DNA of 7,753 bases from an uncultured Coriobacteriaceae bacterium (GCA_900552585.1 USAB01000088.1:1-7753), one strand, 5' to 3'. Shown: positions 1 to 7,174, counted from the first letter of the stretch. Numbers and translations are program-made. Notes: generated by a model from the sequence alone, not told the origin.

Positions 1-146
1 GCACAAGATCCGACGACCAGAGTATGGCCAGTGTTATTGCCGCCGTTGAAACGGGCGACGTAGTCGACCTTCGTGCCGATCAGATCCGTTGCCTTACCTT
101 TGCCCTCGTCTCCCCACTGGGCACCGATCAAAACAATTCCAGGCAT
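1..146 (-). CDS. purA: Adenylosuccinate synthetase, N-terminal part (runs off left edge)
   Basis: This is the first 48 codons of adenylosuccinate synthetase, which joins IMP and aspartate using GTP in the first committed step from IMP to AMP in the cytoplasm. The family's GTP-binding loop WGDEGKGK is at residues 11-18, with the catalytic-base aspartate at D13. The NNTGHT segment puts the second catalytic residue at H41, the same number as in the E. coli enzyme. The ATG at 144-146 is preceded by a GGAGGTG ribosome-binding site (complement of 154-160) seven bases upstream. The rest of the gene, about 380 codons in the family, lies outside the window. It follows fba on the same strand after a 185-base gap, so it may be partly co-transcribed, but no shared promoter is demonstrated. 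The identification is secure. Confidence 0.96.
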   Translation of the reverse strand, partial: MPGIVLIGAQWGDEGKGKATDLIGTKVDYVARFNGGNNTGHTLVVGSC

Positions 147-331
147 GTTGTTGCACCTCCGTGCGTACGCGATTCTGCCTTAAGCCTTGCGCCTAAAGCC
201 TTACAAAGGTTACTCTTCACCCTCTACCGGGTCTGAGGGATGCTCACGGCTCCGGACCGACCGTAATCGGATTGCAACCGGTCCGAAAAACAGACCAGAA
301 AACGCCCGAAAACAGTTCGAAAGACCGTTGG
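147..331. other. fba-purA spacer with repeats, no clear terminator
   Basis: I find no gene in this 185-base spacer. Two near-identical 12-base units, GCCTTAAGCCTT (177-188) and GCCTAAAGCCTT (191-202), sit in tandem just upstream of the purA ribosome-binding site and could be a regulator site or a promoter element. A perfect 7-bp inverted repeat, CGGACCG (253-259) and CGGTCCG (279-285), could form a hairpin downstream of fba. A smaller one, GGTCCG/CAGACC around five A residues, lies at 280-296. Neither is followed by a U-run in the fba direction, so I do not call a terminator. No convincing -35/-10 pair for purA was found. Confidence 0.4.
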
Positions 332-1399
332 CTAGTTCAGCGCGCGCCCGGCACTGCCGAGCTGCTTGCATGCTTCGACCACACGCGCGGCCATCGCGGA
401 TTCAGCTTCACGACCCCAGGATCGCGGATCGTACAGCTTCTTGTTGCCCACCTCACCGTCGATTTTGAGCACCGAATCATAGTTGGAGAACATGTGACCG
501 GCCACCGCACGGCTGAATGCGTACTGCGTATCGGTGTCGATGTTCATCTTCACCACGCCGTAGCTCACGGCCTGCGCGATCTCCTCCGGCGCGGAGCCGG
601 AACCGCCGTGGAACACCAGGGCGAACGGCTTACCGGGAGCGACATCCAGCGAGTGCGCGGGGTCGGGCATTTCGCCGGCCTTGATCGCGAGCGCGACCGT
701 GGTCTGGATTTCGTCGAGCAGTTCGGGGCGCAGTTTCACCACGCCCGGTTTGTATGCGCCGTGCACGTTGCCGAAGGTGAAGGCGGCCATGTAGCGTCCG
801 CGCTCGCCGAGGCCGAGTCGTTGCGCGACGGTGATGCCTTGCGCGGGCGTGGAATACAGTTTGTCATTGATTTCGGCGCTGTGCCCGTCTTCTTCGCCAC
901 CGACCGCGCCGATTTCGATTTCCAGCACGGTGTGCGCGGCTTGGGATTTGTCGAGCAGTTCTTCTGCGATGTCGAGGTTTTCATCCAGCGGCACTGTGGA
1001 ACCGTCCCACATGTGTGACTGGAAGGTCGGTTCCTGACCGTGCTTCACCTGTTCGACTTCATGGTCGAGCAAGAGGCGCACCCATTCGTCCAAATACTGT
1101 TTGGCGCAGTGGTCGGTGTGCAGGGCGATGGTGATGTTGGGGTATTTCGCCGCGACTTCGTGCGCGAAGGCTGCGAAGGCAAGCGAGCCGGTAACGCGGT
1201 CGTTGACGCGTTGCCCGGAGAAGTAGGCGGCGCCACCTACGGAGACTTGGATGATGCCATCGGATTCCGCCTCGGCGAAACCCTGGAGTGCGGCGTTCAG
1301 GGTCTGCGTGCTGGTCACATTGATCGCGGGATAGGCGTAACCGCCGCGGCGTGCGGCGTCCAGCATTTGCGCATAACGTTCCGGCGTTGCAATAGTCAT
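332..1399 (-). CDS. fba: Class II (zinc) fructose-bisphosphate aldolase
   Basis: The 355-residue product is a class II aldolase, which reversibly splits fructose 1,6-bisphosphate into dihydroxyacetone phosphate and glyceraldehyde 3-phosphate. It is close to the E. coli FbaA (class IIA) pattern. HTDHC at residues 94-98 carries the catalytic aspartate D96 and the zinc ligand H97. The family's EIEIGAVGGEEDG block follows, then GNVHGAYKPG and FHGGSGS, which supply the other two zinc-binding histidines, then VSYGVVKMNIDTDTQ in the substrate-binding region. Length matches the family. The ATG at 1397-1399 fits the usual N-terminus (MTIATPERY). The frame stays open to 1672, but those extra residues are not family-like. 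GGAGG lies almost against the ATG, too close to act normally; a promoter-like pair puts the transcription start on the ATG itself. In bifidobacteria this enzyme serves the lower part of carbohydrate metabolism. Confidence 0.96.
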   Translation of the reverse strand: MTIATPERYAQMLDAARRGGYAYPAINVTSTQTLNAALQGFAEAESDGIIQVSVGGAAYFSGQRVNDRVTGSLAFAAFAHEVAAKYPNITIALHTDHCAKQYLDEWVRLLLDHEVEQVKHGQEPTFQSHMWDGSTVPLDENLDIAEELLDKSQAAHTVLEIEIGAVGGEEDGHSAEINDKLYSTPAQGITVAQRLGLGERGRYMAAFTFGNVHGAYKPGVVKLRPELLDEIQTTVALAIKAGEMPDPAHSLDVAPGKPFALVFHGGSGSAPEEIAQAVSYGVVKMNIDTDTQYAFSRAVAGHMFSNYDSVLKIDGEVGNKKLYDPRSWGREAESAMAARVVEACKQLGSAGRALN

Positions 1400-1435
1400 G
1401 CCTCCATTATCGCCCAACCCTATCCCACTTGTCAT
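1400..1435 (-). promoter_or_regulatory. Candidate fba promoter giving a leaderless mRNA
   Basis: Read on the minus strand, ATGACA (complement of 1430-1435, five of six matches to the -35 consensus) is followed after 18 bases by GATAAT (complement of 1406-1411, five of six matches to -10). Only six bases, GGAGGC, then separate the -10 box from the fba ATG, so transcription would be expected to start at or within a base or two of position 1399. This is an inference from sequence alone. The alternative is a promoter further upstream with translation from an upstream in-frame ATG at 1435. Confidence 0.45.
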
Positions 1436-1707
1436 GTGACAACATTCGCCATCTTTCCTTTCCGTTTTCCCGACCGTCCGCTCCATATCCAGGTCGCCCG
1501 CCCCACTAGAGCCATATGCCGAGCGTTTTCGTCTCATATCCCGACACTTGCGGGACCGACCAATAAACATGGCGAAACCATTGCGATCGTTCCATCGGAA
1601 GTCATAGAATGTCCACCGGATCGCGCGACGAAGAGCCCAACCGGGTGTTCCCGCACGGGCATGCCGCCGCACGTAGATGTTGCGACCAATACCCGCGAGG
1701 AGGCTTG
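1436..1707. other. Divergent fba / yhgE intergenic region
   Basis: No gene is supported here, although frames from both neighbours stay open into it. It separates fba (leftward) from the yhgE/pip gene (rightward). It holds the candidate yhgE promoter at 1581-1610 and a 5-bp inverted repeat, TCCCG (1539-1543) with CGGGA (1551-1555), which could be an operator half-site pair but is short enough to occur by chance. I see no tRNA or riboswitch-like fold. Confidence 0.4.
1581..1610 (+). promoter_or_regulatory. Candidate yhgE/pip promoter
   Basis: TTGCGA (1581-1586) and TAGAAT (1605-1610) are separated by 18 bases and match the sigma-70-type consensus at four and five of six positions. The start would fall near 1617, giving an untranslated leader of about 90 bases before the ATG at 1708. 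This also argues against the earlier in-frame ATG at 1609, which overlaps the -10 box. Confidence 0.45.
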
Positions 1708-3479
1708 ATGCACCAGGTTTTCGCCATCTTCCTTCGAGACGTGAAACGCATTCTGAAGAACCCCGTGGCGCTCGTCGTCACGCTGGGTGTGGCCATCATC
1801 CCATCACTGTACGCATGGTGCAATATCCTCGCCAACTGGGACCCGTACGCGAACACGGGCAACATCCAAGTCGCTGTGGCGAACGAGGACAAGGGCACAA
1901 CCTCCACGCTGGTCGGCCATCTCGACGCTGGCCAGCAGACCGTCAACCAGCTTAAGAAGAACCATCAGCTCGGCTGGCGTTTCGTTCCCAAGCAGCAAGC
2001 CATCGAAGGCGTGGAATCCGGCAAATACTATGCGGCGATCGTACTGCCGGAAGACTTCAGCTCCAGACTAATCGGCACCGTCACCGGTAAAGGCGACCGA
2101 CCGTCGATCACGTACTACATCAACGAAAAGCTGAACGCGATCGCGCCGAAAATCACCGATACGGGCGCGACCACGATCGACGAGCAGATCAACACCACTT
2201 TCGTTTCCAGCGTGGCCGACGCCGTGGCAAAGGAAGTGAAGGAGGCAGCGGGAGAAACCACCGGCAGCGTGAAAAGCGCGCAAAGCGACGTCGTCAACGA
2301 TCTGACCGACACCATCAACCAGCTCGAAACCGTCCAACAGCAGCTGCGCGACACCCGCTCCACGCTCGACAAGGCCCTCACCACCATCGATTCGGCCAAA
2401 CAGTCCAACATCGCGCTCGCCTCGGAAATCACCAACTCGCTTGACACCGTCGGCAAGGCGTCCGACTTGCTGAGCGAGACGCGCACACAAACCGAACGAT
2501 TCTCGAACACACTGGTCGGAGCGCTCGACAACGGCAGCACGCAACTGTCCGGCCTGCAGGTCAACGTGAGCAATGCCACCGGCACCGTGCTCAGCGGACT
2601 GAACACCACGCAGGACGCGCTCGACCAAGTGTCCAGCACCATGCATCACGTCAACGCCACCACCGGCAATGTGCTCGACGGCGTGGAGAAGGCGTTGCAG
2701 GCCAGCCAGCTGGATCCGAACAGCCAAACGTATAAGGATCTTTCCGCGCAGCTCGCCGAAGCCCGCAAACAGCTGACGTTCCAGCAGCAGCGCATCGACG
2801 CCTTCGATCAGGACACCACGGCTGCGATCAACGCGGGGAAGAACACCGCGAACGGGTTCAACGACGATGTCACCACGCTGGCGAAGAACGGCACGGCGTC
2901 GATGGCGAGCGCACACACGACCATCACCGGCACGGTCATGCCGGGCTCGATACACTCAGCCTGGCCAATGGGTCGCTGTCCGGCACGCTTACCACGCTGC
3001 AAAGCACGCTGGAACAGGGCAACGGGCTGCTCGACCAGTTGTCGCGCACCGTGACCCAAACGAACACCACCATTGCTGGCACGCAGACACAGCTCGCCAA
3101 TCTCGCCAAACAGCTCAACACCACGCGCACCGATGTGGCCGCGTTGAGCAGTTCGGCGATGTTCCAGCAGCTTTCCCAAGCGCTCGGACTTGACGCGAGC
3201 GAGGTCGGCTCGTTCGTGGGCGAGCCGGTGCATTTGGACGAACAGGTCCTCTACCCGGTCAAAAACTATGGTTCCGCGGTCACGCCGTTCTACACGAATC
3301 TTGCGCTGTGGGTCGGCGGATTCGTGCTCGTCGCGATCTACAAGCTTGAAGTGGACCGCGATGAGAAGATCCGCATGTACACGCCACGCCAAGGCTATAT
3401 GGGCCGTTGGCTGCTGTTCGTCACGGTCGGATTCCTGCAGGCGATCATCGCCACGATCGGCGATCTCGCGCTGGGCATC
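1708..3479 (+). pseudogene. YhgE/Pip-family membrane protein, frameshifted and 3'-truncated
   Basis: About 591 residues of a YhgE/Pip-domain protein are present. The family includes the lactococcal phage infection protein Pip; members are anchored membrane proteins with a large extracytoplasmic region and a multi-helix C-terminal domain related to ABC-2-type permeases. Their cellular role is unsettled. The ATG at 1708 has a GAGGAGG site (1697-1703) four bases upstream. A first membrane helix spans residues 19-41, followed by the family block NWDPYANTGN...VANEDKG (43-63) and YYAAIVLPEDFS. A long Ala/Thr/Gln-rich, helical, probably coiled-coil region covers about 200-480. A second helix is at about 529-548 and a third begins at about 568. 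The reading frame shifts by one base at 2944-2946; the uncorrected frame ends at 3054. The protein ends abruptly at about 3479, where pnp sequence begins, so the remaining C-terminal helices are absent. Whether the frameshift is a mutation or an error cannot be decided here. Confidence 0.85.
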
Positions 3480-3482
3480 CCG
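3473..3482. other. Junction between two unrelated genomes (probable chimera)
   Basis: The plus strand reads as YhgE family protein up to the third membrane helix (LALGI, ending 3479). From 3474 rightward the minus strand reads as PNPase (NLSLRDA, ending 3474). Both genes are cut in mid-sequence and overlap by only a few bases, about GGGCATCC at 3473-3480. There is no transposase, inverted repeat, att-like site or duplicated target here. The taxonomic signal changes from actinobacterial to clostridial at this point. The simplest reading is an artificial join through a short shared sequence. Confidence 0.8.
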
Positions 3483-5573
3483 CAGGGAGAGGTTCACGCG
3501 GCCCTTCTCGTCGATGTCGGTGACCTTGACCACGATGGCGTCGCCCACGGCGACCACATCCTCCACGCGCTCCACACGCTTGGTGTCCAGCTTGGAGATG
3601 TGCACCAGACCTTCCTTGCCCGGTGCGATCTCCACAAAGGCACCAAAGTTCATCAGGCGGGTGACCTTGCCCTTGTAGATGGCACCGATCTCGGGGTCCT
3701 CCACAATGGTCTTGATGGTAAAGATGGCGCGCTTTGCGTCCTCCTGATCCACGGCGGAGACGAACACATGGCCGTCCTCCTGCACATCGATCTTGCAGTT
3801 GCAGGTGGCGCAGATATCCTGAATGACCTTGCCGCCCTTACCGATCACGTCCTTGATCTTGTCGGTGGGGATCATCATGCTGAACATCTTGGGTGCCCAG
3901 CGGCTCAGCTCCTGACGGGGCTCGGCGATCACCGGCTTGATGATCTCGTCCAGAATATACAGGCGGCCCTTGCGGCACTTCTCGAAGGCCTCGGCAATGA
4001 TGTCGTAGGTCAGGCCGTCGATCTTGATATCCATCTGGATGGCGGTGATGCCCTTGCGGGTGCCGCCGACCTTAAAGTCCATATCGCCGTGGAAGTCCTC
4101 CACGCCCTGAATGTCCAGCATGGTCATCCAGCGCTCGCCCTCGGTGATCAGACCGCAGGAGATACCGGCAACCGGAGCCTTGATGGGCACGCCTGCGTCC
4201 ATCAGTGCCAGCGTAGAGCCGCAGATGGAAGCCTGAGAGGTAGAGCCGTTAGAGCTAAGCACCTCGGACACGCAGCGGATGGTGTAGGGGAACTCCTCCA
4301 AGGAGGGCAGCACCGGCACCAGAGCACGCTCAGCCAATGCGCCGTGGCCGATCTCGCGGCGGCCGGGGCTGCGCGGTGCGCGTGCCTCGCCCACAGAGTA
4401 CGGCGGGAAGTTATAGTGGTGGATATAGCGCTTGGTCTGCTCGTCGGTCAGATCGTCCATCAGCTGGTTGTCCTTGGTGCCGCCCAGCGTGCAGGTGGTA
4501 AGCACCTGCGTCTGGCCACGGGTGAACATACCGGAGCCGTGCACGCGGGGCAGAATGCCCACCTCTGCGGCCAGCGGGCGGATCTCGTTGATGCCGCGGC
4601 CGTCCACGCGCTTGCCCTCATCCAGCAGCCAGCGGCGCACCACGAACTTCTGCATTTTGTAGCTTACCAGATCCAGATCGGCGGCGGACAGGTCGGGGTA
4701 TTCCTCAGCGATCTTGTCCATGATGGGCAGCAGGGCTGCGTCACGCACGTTCTTGTCGTCGGTGTCCATAGCAGCCTTGAAATCGTCCAGGTACTTGTTC
4801 TGGATGGCGTGGAACACGTCCATGTCCAGACCCACCACCTGGAAGTCGATCTTCGGCTTGCCGCGCTCGGCCACGATCTTGTTGATAAACTCGATGATCT
4901 TCTTGATCTCAACGTGTGCGGTCTTGATGGCGGTCAGCATTGTGTCCTCGTCCACCTCGTTGGCGCCGGCCTCGATCATCACGATCTTATCCATAGTGGC
5001 GGCAACGGTCAGAGCAAGGTCGCTCACCTTGCGCTGCTCCTGGGTGGGGTTCAGCACGATCTCGCCGTCAACCAGACCCACCTGCACGCCGCCGATGGGG
5101 CCGTTCCAGGGGATGTCGGACACGGCGGTCACCAGAGAAGCGCCGATCATACCGGCGATCTCGGGGCTGCAATCCGGGTCAAGGCTCATGACGGTCATGG
5201 TGATGCACACGTCGTTGCGCATCTCCTTGGGGAACAGCGGGCGCATGGGGCGGTCCACCACGCGGCTGGTCAGGATAGCGCGCTCACCGGGGCGGCCCTC
5301 ACGGCGCATAAAGCTGCCGGGAATGCGGCCTGCGGCGTAGAGCTTTTCCTCGTACTCCACGTTCAGCGGGAAGAAATCCACGCCCTCGCGGGGCTTGGGG
5401 CTCATGACCACGTTGCACATCACGCAGGTCTCGCCGTAGCGGATCAGTGCGCTGGCATTGGACAGGCCACACATCTTGCCCATTTCAACCTTGAACGGGC
5501 GGCCGGCCAACATGGTTTCGTAGACCTTGAAGTTGTCAAAGGTCTCTTTGCGGGAACCAAATTCGATTGCCAT
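3474..5573 (-). CDS. pnp: Polyribonucleotide nucleotidyltransferase (PNPase), C-terminal tail missing
   Basis: About 700 residues of PNPase are present. This phosphorolytic 3'-5' exoribonuclease degrades mRNA and forms a ring-shaped trimer. Domain order is normal: first RNase PH-like core (about 15-150, with MRREGRPGER), helical linker, second core from about residue 321 (KRVDGRG, then YSVGEARAPRSPGRREIGHG), KH domain with GKGG at 578-581, and S1 domain from 629 (IGAIYKGKVTRL...FGAFVEI...GLVHIS). The catalytic set is visible as D493, D499 and K501 in EDFHGDMDFK, matching D486, D492 and K494 of the E. coli enzyme. The start at 5571-5573 has AAGGAGG (complement of 5582-5588) eight bases upstream. 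The PNPase match ends at LRDA by 3474. The open frame continues to 2808, but residues past that point are antisense yhgE sequence, so the expected short charged tail and stop are lost at the junction. The catalytic and RNA-binding parts are complete. Confidence 0.95.
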
Positions 5574-5589
5574 TGTTTCTGCCTCCTTG

Positions 5590-5614
5590 TTTTTCGGATC
5601 GTTCTATCCAAAAA
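5590..5614 (-). promoter_or_regulatory. Hairpin in the pnp mRNA leader
   Basis: On the transcribed strand, TTTTTGGAT and ATCC-G-AAAAA pair as nine base pairs with one bulged G around a six-base loop (complement of 5600-5605). The hairpin ends one base before the AAGGAGG ribosome-binding site. In E. coli, pnp expression is autocontrolled through a leader stem-loop cut by RNase III. This much smaller stem could play an analogous role, but that is inference. Confidence 0.4.
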
Positions 5615-5628
5615 GCCGTGGCGTGCGC

Positions 5629-5637
5629 ATTATAGCA
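5629..5637 (-). promoter_or_regulatory. pnp promoter, extended -10 type
   Basis: A perfect TATAAT (complement of 5629-5634) is preceded by TGC, giving the extended -10 motif TGnTATAAT. No good -35 box lies 16-18 bases upstream, as is usual for extended -10 promoters. The predicted start is near 5622, giving a leader of about 50 bases. It lies downstream of the rpsO terminator, so pnp can be transcribed independently of rpsO. Confidence 0.6.
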
Positions 5638-5736
5638 ATAAATCCAGCGTCCCTGCCCGCAGGCACAGGCGTTCGATTTACTGCTGCAATACGCTGCCAC
5701 CGCTATTTTGTGCGCATGGGATACATGGAGTTATAC

Positions 5737-5774
5737 ATAAAGCAAAGGGCAGGTACCTTTGCGGTACCTGCCCT
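5737..5774 (-). terminator. Rho-independent terminator of rpsO
   Basis: Ten bases after the rpsO stop codon the transcript forms a perfect 12-bp stem. The arms are AGGGCAGGTACC and GGTACCTGCCCT (complements of 5763-5774 and 5746-5757), with a five-base GCAAA loop, followed by a T-rich stretch (TTTGCTTTAT in register). The stem is GC-rich and uninterrupted, so efficient termination is expected. The plus strand also carries the stem but lacks a U-run, so it works in the rpsO direction. Confidence 0.88.
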
Positions 5775-5783
5775 CCGTTAAAA

Positions 5784-6038
5784 TTACTTACGCAGACCCA
5801 GAGTTGCGATCAGAGCACGGTAACGCTCGATGTCCTTCTTCTGGAGATAAGCCAGCAGATTGCGGCGACGGCCAACCATCTTCAGCAGACCGCGGCGGCT
5901 GTGGTGATCGTTAGGGTTCTTCTTCAGGTGCTCGTTCAGCTCGTTGATGTGAGCGGTCAGCAGAGCGACCTGAACCTCGGGGGAGCCAGTGTCCTTCTCG
6001 GTCAGAGCGACTTTGGCCATAACTTCCTGCTTATTCAT
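5784..6038 (-). CDS. rpsO: 30S ribosomal protein S15
   Basis: The 84-residue product is ribosomal protein S15, a primary binder of the central domain of 16S rRNA that also contributes to a bridge with the large subunit. The family core is intact: DTGSPEVQVALLTAHI, then DHHSRRGLLKMVGRRRNLLAYL, then the C-terminal RYRALIATLGLRK. Length is slightly below the usual 85-89 because the N-terminus is short. The ATG at 6036-6038 is favoured over an internal ATG at residue 7 because AAAGAGGT (complement of 6047-6054) lies eight bases upstream of it. The gene has its own promoter and a strong terminator, and precedes pnp. The rpsO-pnp pairing is widely conserved in bacteria. Confidence 0.97.
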   Translation of the reverse strand: MNKQEVMAKVALTEKDTGSPEVQVALLTAHINELNEHLKKNPNDHHSRRGLLKMVGRRRNLLAYLQKKDIERYRALIATLGLRK

Positions 6039-6073
6039 AATACAGTACCTCTTTCAAGTAATTTATCTGCCTA

Positions 6074-6131
6074 TGGCACAGCAGCGGGAAACGGTTCTCC
6101 CAAAAGCGGGCATACTCCCAGCCCCGTGCCA
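6074..6131 (-). promoter_or_regulatory. Candidate S15 autoregulatory leader (three-way junction)
   Basis: The leader between the predicted rpsO transcription start and its ribosome-binding site can fold as a three-way junction. A closing stem pairs TGGCAC with GTGCCA (6126-6131 with 6074-6079). One inner hairpin is GGGC/GCCC (6121-6124 with 6108-6111), and a second is GGGA/TCCC (6098-6101 with 6086-6089). S15 naturally recognises a three-way junction in 16S rRNA, and several bacteria have rpsO leaders that mimic it. The inner stems are only 4 bp and the fold is hand-drawn, so this is a hypothesis. Confidence 0.4.
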
Positions 6132-6144
6132 CGGTAACAGATAC

Positions 6145-6173
6145 AGTATACCAGATTGCCCGGCAGATTGCAA
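6145..6173 (-). promoter_or_regulatory. rpsO promoter
   Basis: On the minus strand TTGCAA (complement of 6168-6173) and TATACT (complement of 6145-6150) are separated by the optimal 17 bases, and the -10 box is also preceded by TGG, an extended -10 feature. The start is predicted near 6138, giving a leader of about 100 bases. The match is strong, as expected for a ribosomal protein gene. Confidence 0.8.
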
Positions 6174-6194
6174 GAAGATTTTTGTCCGCAAGCC

Positions 6195-7031
6195 TTAATT
6201 TTTTACAATGCCGCCCCAGTACAGCTGCACCTCCGGCAGCTTCTTTTTGCGTAGCAGAAACACGGTGGGGATCAGGTACACCGCCACCGAAAGCAGCCGC
6301 GAGGCATCGTAGCCGCTCACGCTCTCGGCCACGCTGGTGGTGCCGTACAGCCCGCCGATAAGCATGGCGGCAATGTCCATGGCGCTGTGCAGGAACACCG
6401 TCACCCACAGATTGCCGGTGCGGAAGTAGATGGCGGCCAACATCACGCCCAGCGAAGCCGCAAATACACACTGCATCAGCACGCCAAAGGGTGCCGAGCC
6501 GAGCAGGTTGCTCAGGTGCGCCGCGCCAAACAGCACGCCGGACACAAGGCAGGCCTTCCACACCCCGGCGCGGGCGGTGCCGTAGCGCTCCAGCAGGGTC
6601 TGAGCAATGATGCCCCGGAACACCAGCTCCTCAGCCACGCCCACAAGGATCATGTTCAGCATAAAGGTCAGGATGCGGGGCAGCGGCAGCAGCGGCGTGT
6701 CCGGGCGGTCAAAGGCCAGCGTCCCAACGGTCGTATACCCGATGAAGAACAGCGGGTACATGCCCACCAGCATTCCGTTCAGAAAGCCGCAGCCGCGCCG
6801 GTGCAACAGATCAAGTCTGCCGGTGCGGGCCAGCAGCAAAAGCGCCACCGCCAGCCCCACAGCCTCCTGCACAGAACCCAGCAGATAGCCATCCATGGTG
6901 TCAAAATCCGCGCCTGCCGCTGCCAGCCCGATGGTAGCCAGCAGGCTGAACAAGACCATGCTGCCAAGGAACAGCACCTCAGACAGGATACAATAAAGAA
7001 TGGGGTGCGCAGTGCGCAGCCGTTTGAGCAT
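6195..7031 (-). CDS. CPBP family intramembrane glutamic endopeptidase
   Basis: This 278-residue, strongly hydrophobic protein belongs to the CPBP (CAAX protease and bacteriocin-processing, Abi) family of membrane proteases. The three family motifs are in order: EELVFR (E134, E135, R139), FGAAH (F168, H172) and the third-motif histidine H215 in FLHSAMD. These residues form the active site within the membrane. About seven or eight hydrophobic segments are visible, at roughly 11-40, 50-70, 82-105, 117-133, 158-178, 183-203, 208-230 and 245-262. The tail is basic (RKKK). The ATG at 7029-7031 is chosen because GGGAGGG lies eight bases upstream (7040-7046); an in-frame TTG at 7052 overlaps that region and is less likely. 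Bacterial members process peptides or confer bacteriocin self-immunity, but no bacteriocin gene is visible nearby, so the substrate is unknown. Confidence 0.9.
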   Translation of the reverse strand: MLKRLRTAHPILYCILSEVLFLGSMVLFSLLATIGLAAAGADFDTMDGYLLGSVQEAVGLAVALLLLARTGRLDLLHRRGCGFLNGMLVGMYPLFFIGYTTVGTLAFDRPDTPLLPLPRILTFMLNMILVGVAEELVFRGIIAQTLLERYGTARAGVWKACLVSGVLFGAAHLSNLLGSAPFGVLMQCVFAASLGVMLAAIYFRTGNLWVTVFLHSAMDIAAMLIGGLYGTTSVAESVSGYDASRLLSVAVYLIPTVFLLRKKKLPEVQLYWGGIVKN

Positions 7032-7062
7032 AAGTACAGCCCTCCCTATCAATGATAGCCCT

Positions 7063-7068
7063 ATTCTA
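7063..7068 (-). promoter_or_regulatory. Candidate CPBP gene promoter (-10)
   Basis: On the minus strand TAGAAT (complement of 7063-7068) is preceded by TGG, an extended -10 arrangement, about 31 bases upstream of the ATG. No good -35 box is seen at 16-18 bases, so the call is tentative. Confidence 0.4.
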
Positions 7069-7149
7069 CCACGATTTCCCCAAAAGCGATAGGGCGAAAA
7101 TCAAGTGTGCTGCCGGGAGATCGGGGATCTGTGAACGGCTTGCAGCATC

Positions 7150-7174
7150 TTTTTACAGAAAGTTCATGTAAAAA
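7150..7174. repeat. 8-bp inverted repeat upstream of secA
   Basis: TTTTTACA (7150-7157) and TGTAAAAA (7167-7174) are perfect inverted copies separated by nine bases. The stem is AT-rich, so it is a poor terminator; a protein-binding operator is more likely. It ends 23 bases before the secA -35 box. Confidence 0.55.

Noticed and set aside
253..285. fba terminator from the CGGACCG/CGGTCCG inverted repeat
   Set aside because: The loop is 19 bases and no U-run follows it in the fba direction, so it does not meet the usual criteria.
272..1018. 248-codon open frame antisense to fba
   Set aside because: It is a shadow of fba in high-GC sequence, with no ribosome-binding site and no recognisable domain.
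1400..1672. Longer N-terminus for the aldolase
   Set aside because: The additional residues, Arg/Cys-rich and low in hydrophobic order, lack similarity to class II aldolases, which begin near MTIATPE.
1609..1707. Longer N-terminus for the YhgE protein starting at 1609
   Set aside because: The ATG overlaps the predicted -10 box, has no ribosome-binding site, and the added 33 residues are not family-like. The ATG at 1708 has a strong site.
2808..3473. Extra C-terminal extension of PNPase (about 220 residues)
   Set aside because: These residues are the antisense of the yhgE coding sequence and do not resemble a PNPase tail; they arise only because the frame stays open across the junction.
3474..3482. 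Horizontal transfer or insertion by a mobile element at the junction
   Set aside because: No transposase, integrase, terminal repeats or duplicated target are visible, and both flanks are housekeeping genes cut in mid-sequence. A chimera is simpler.
3039..6137. A 1032-codon open frame on the plus strand
   Set aside because: Its first ~147 codons are the real C-terminal part of the YhgE protein. The rest is antisense to pnp and rpsO, rich in His, Leu, Ala, Val and Asp with no family resemblance. It is a product of the junction and of GC-biased codons, not a giant fusion protein.
6387..7055. 222-codon open frame antisense to the CPBP gene
   Set aside because: It is rich in Gln, His, Arg and Ala, as expected for the complement of a hydrophobic membrane protein gene, and its opposite strand has all three CPBP motifs.
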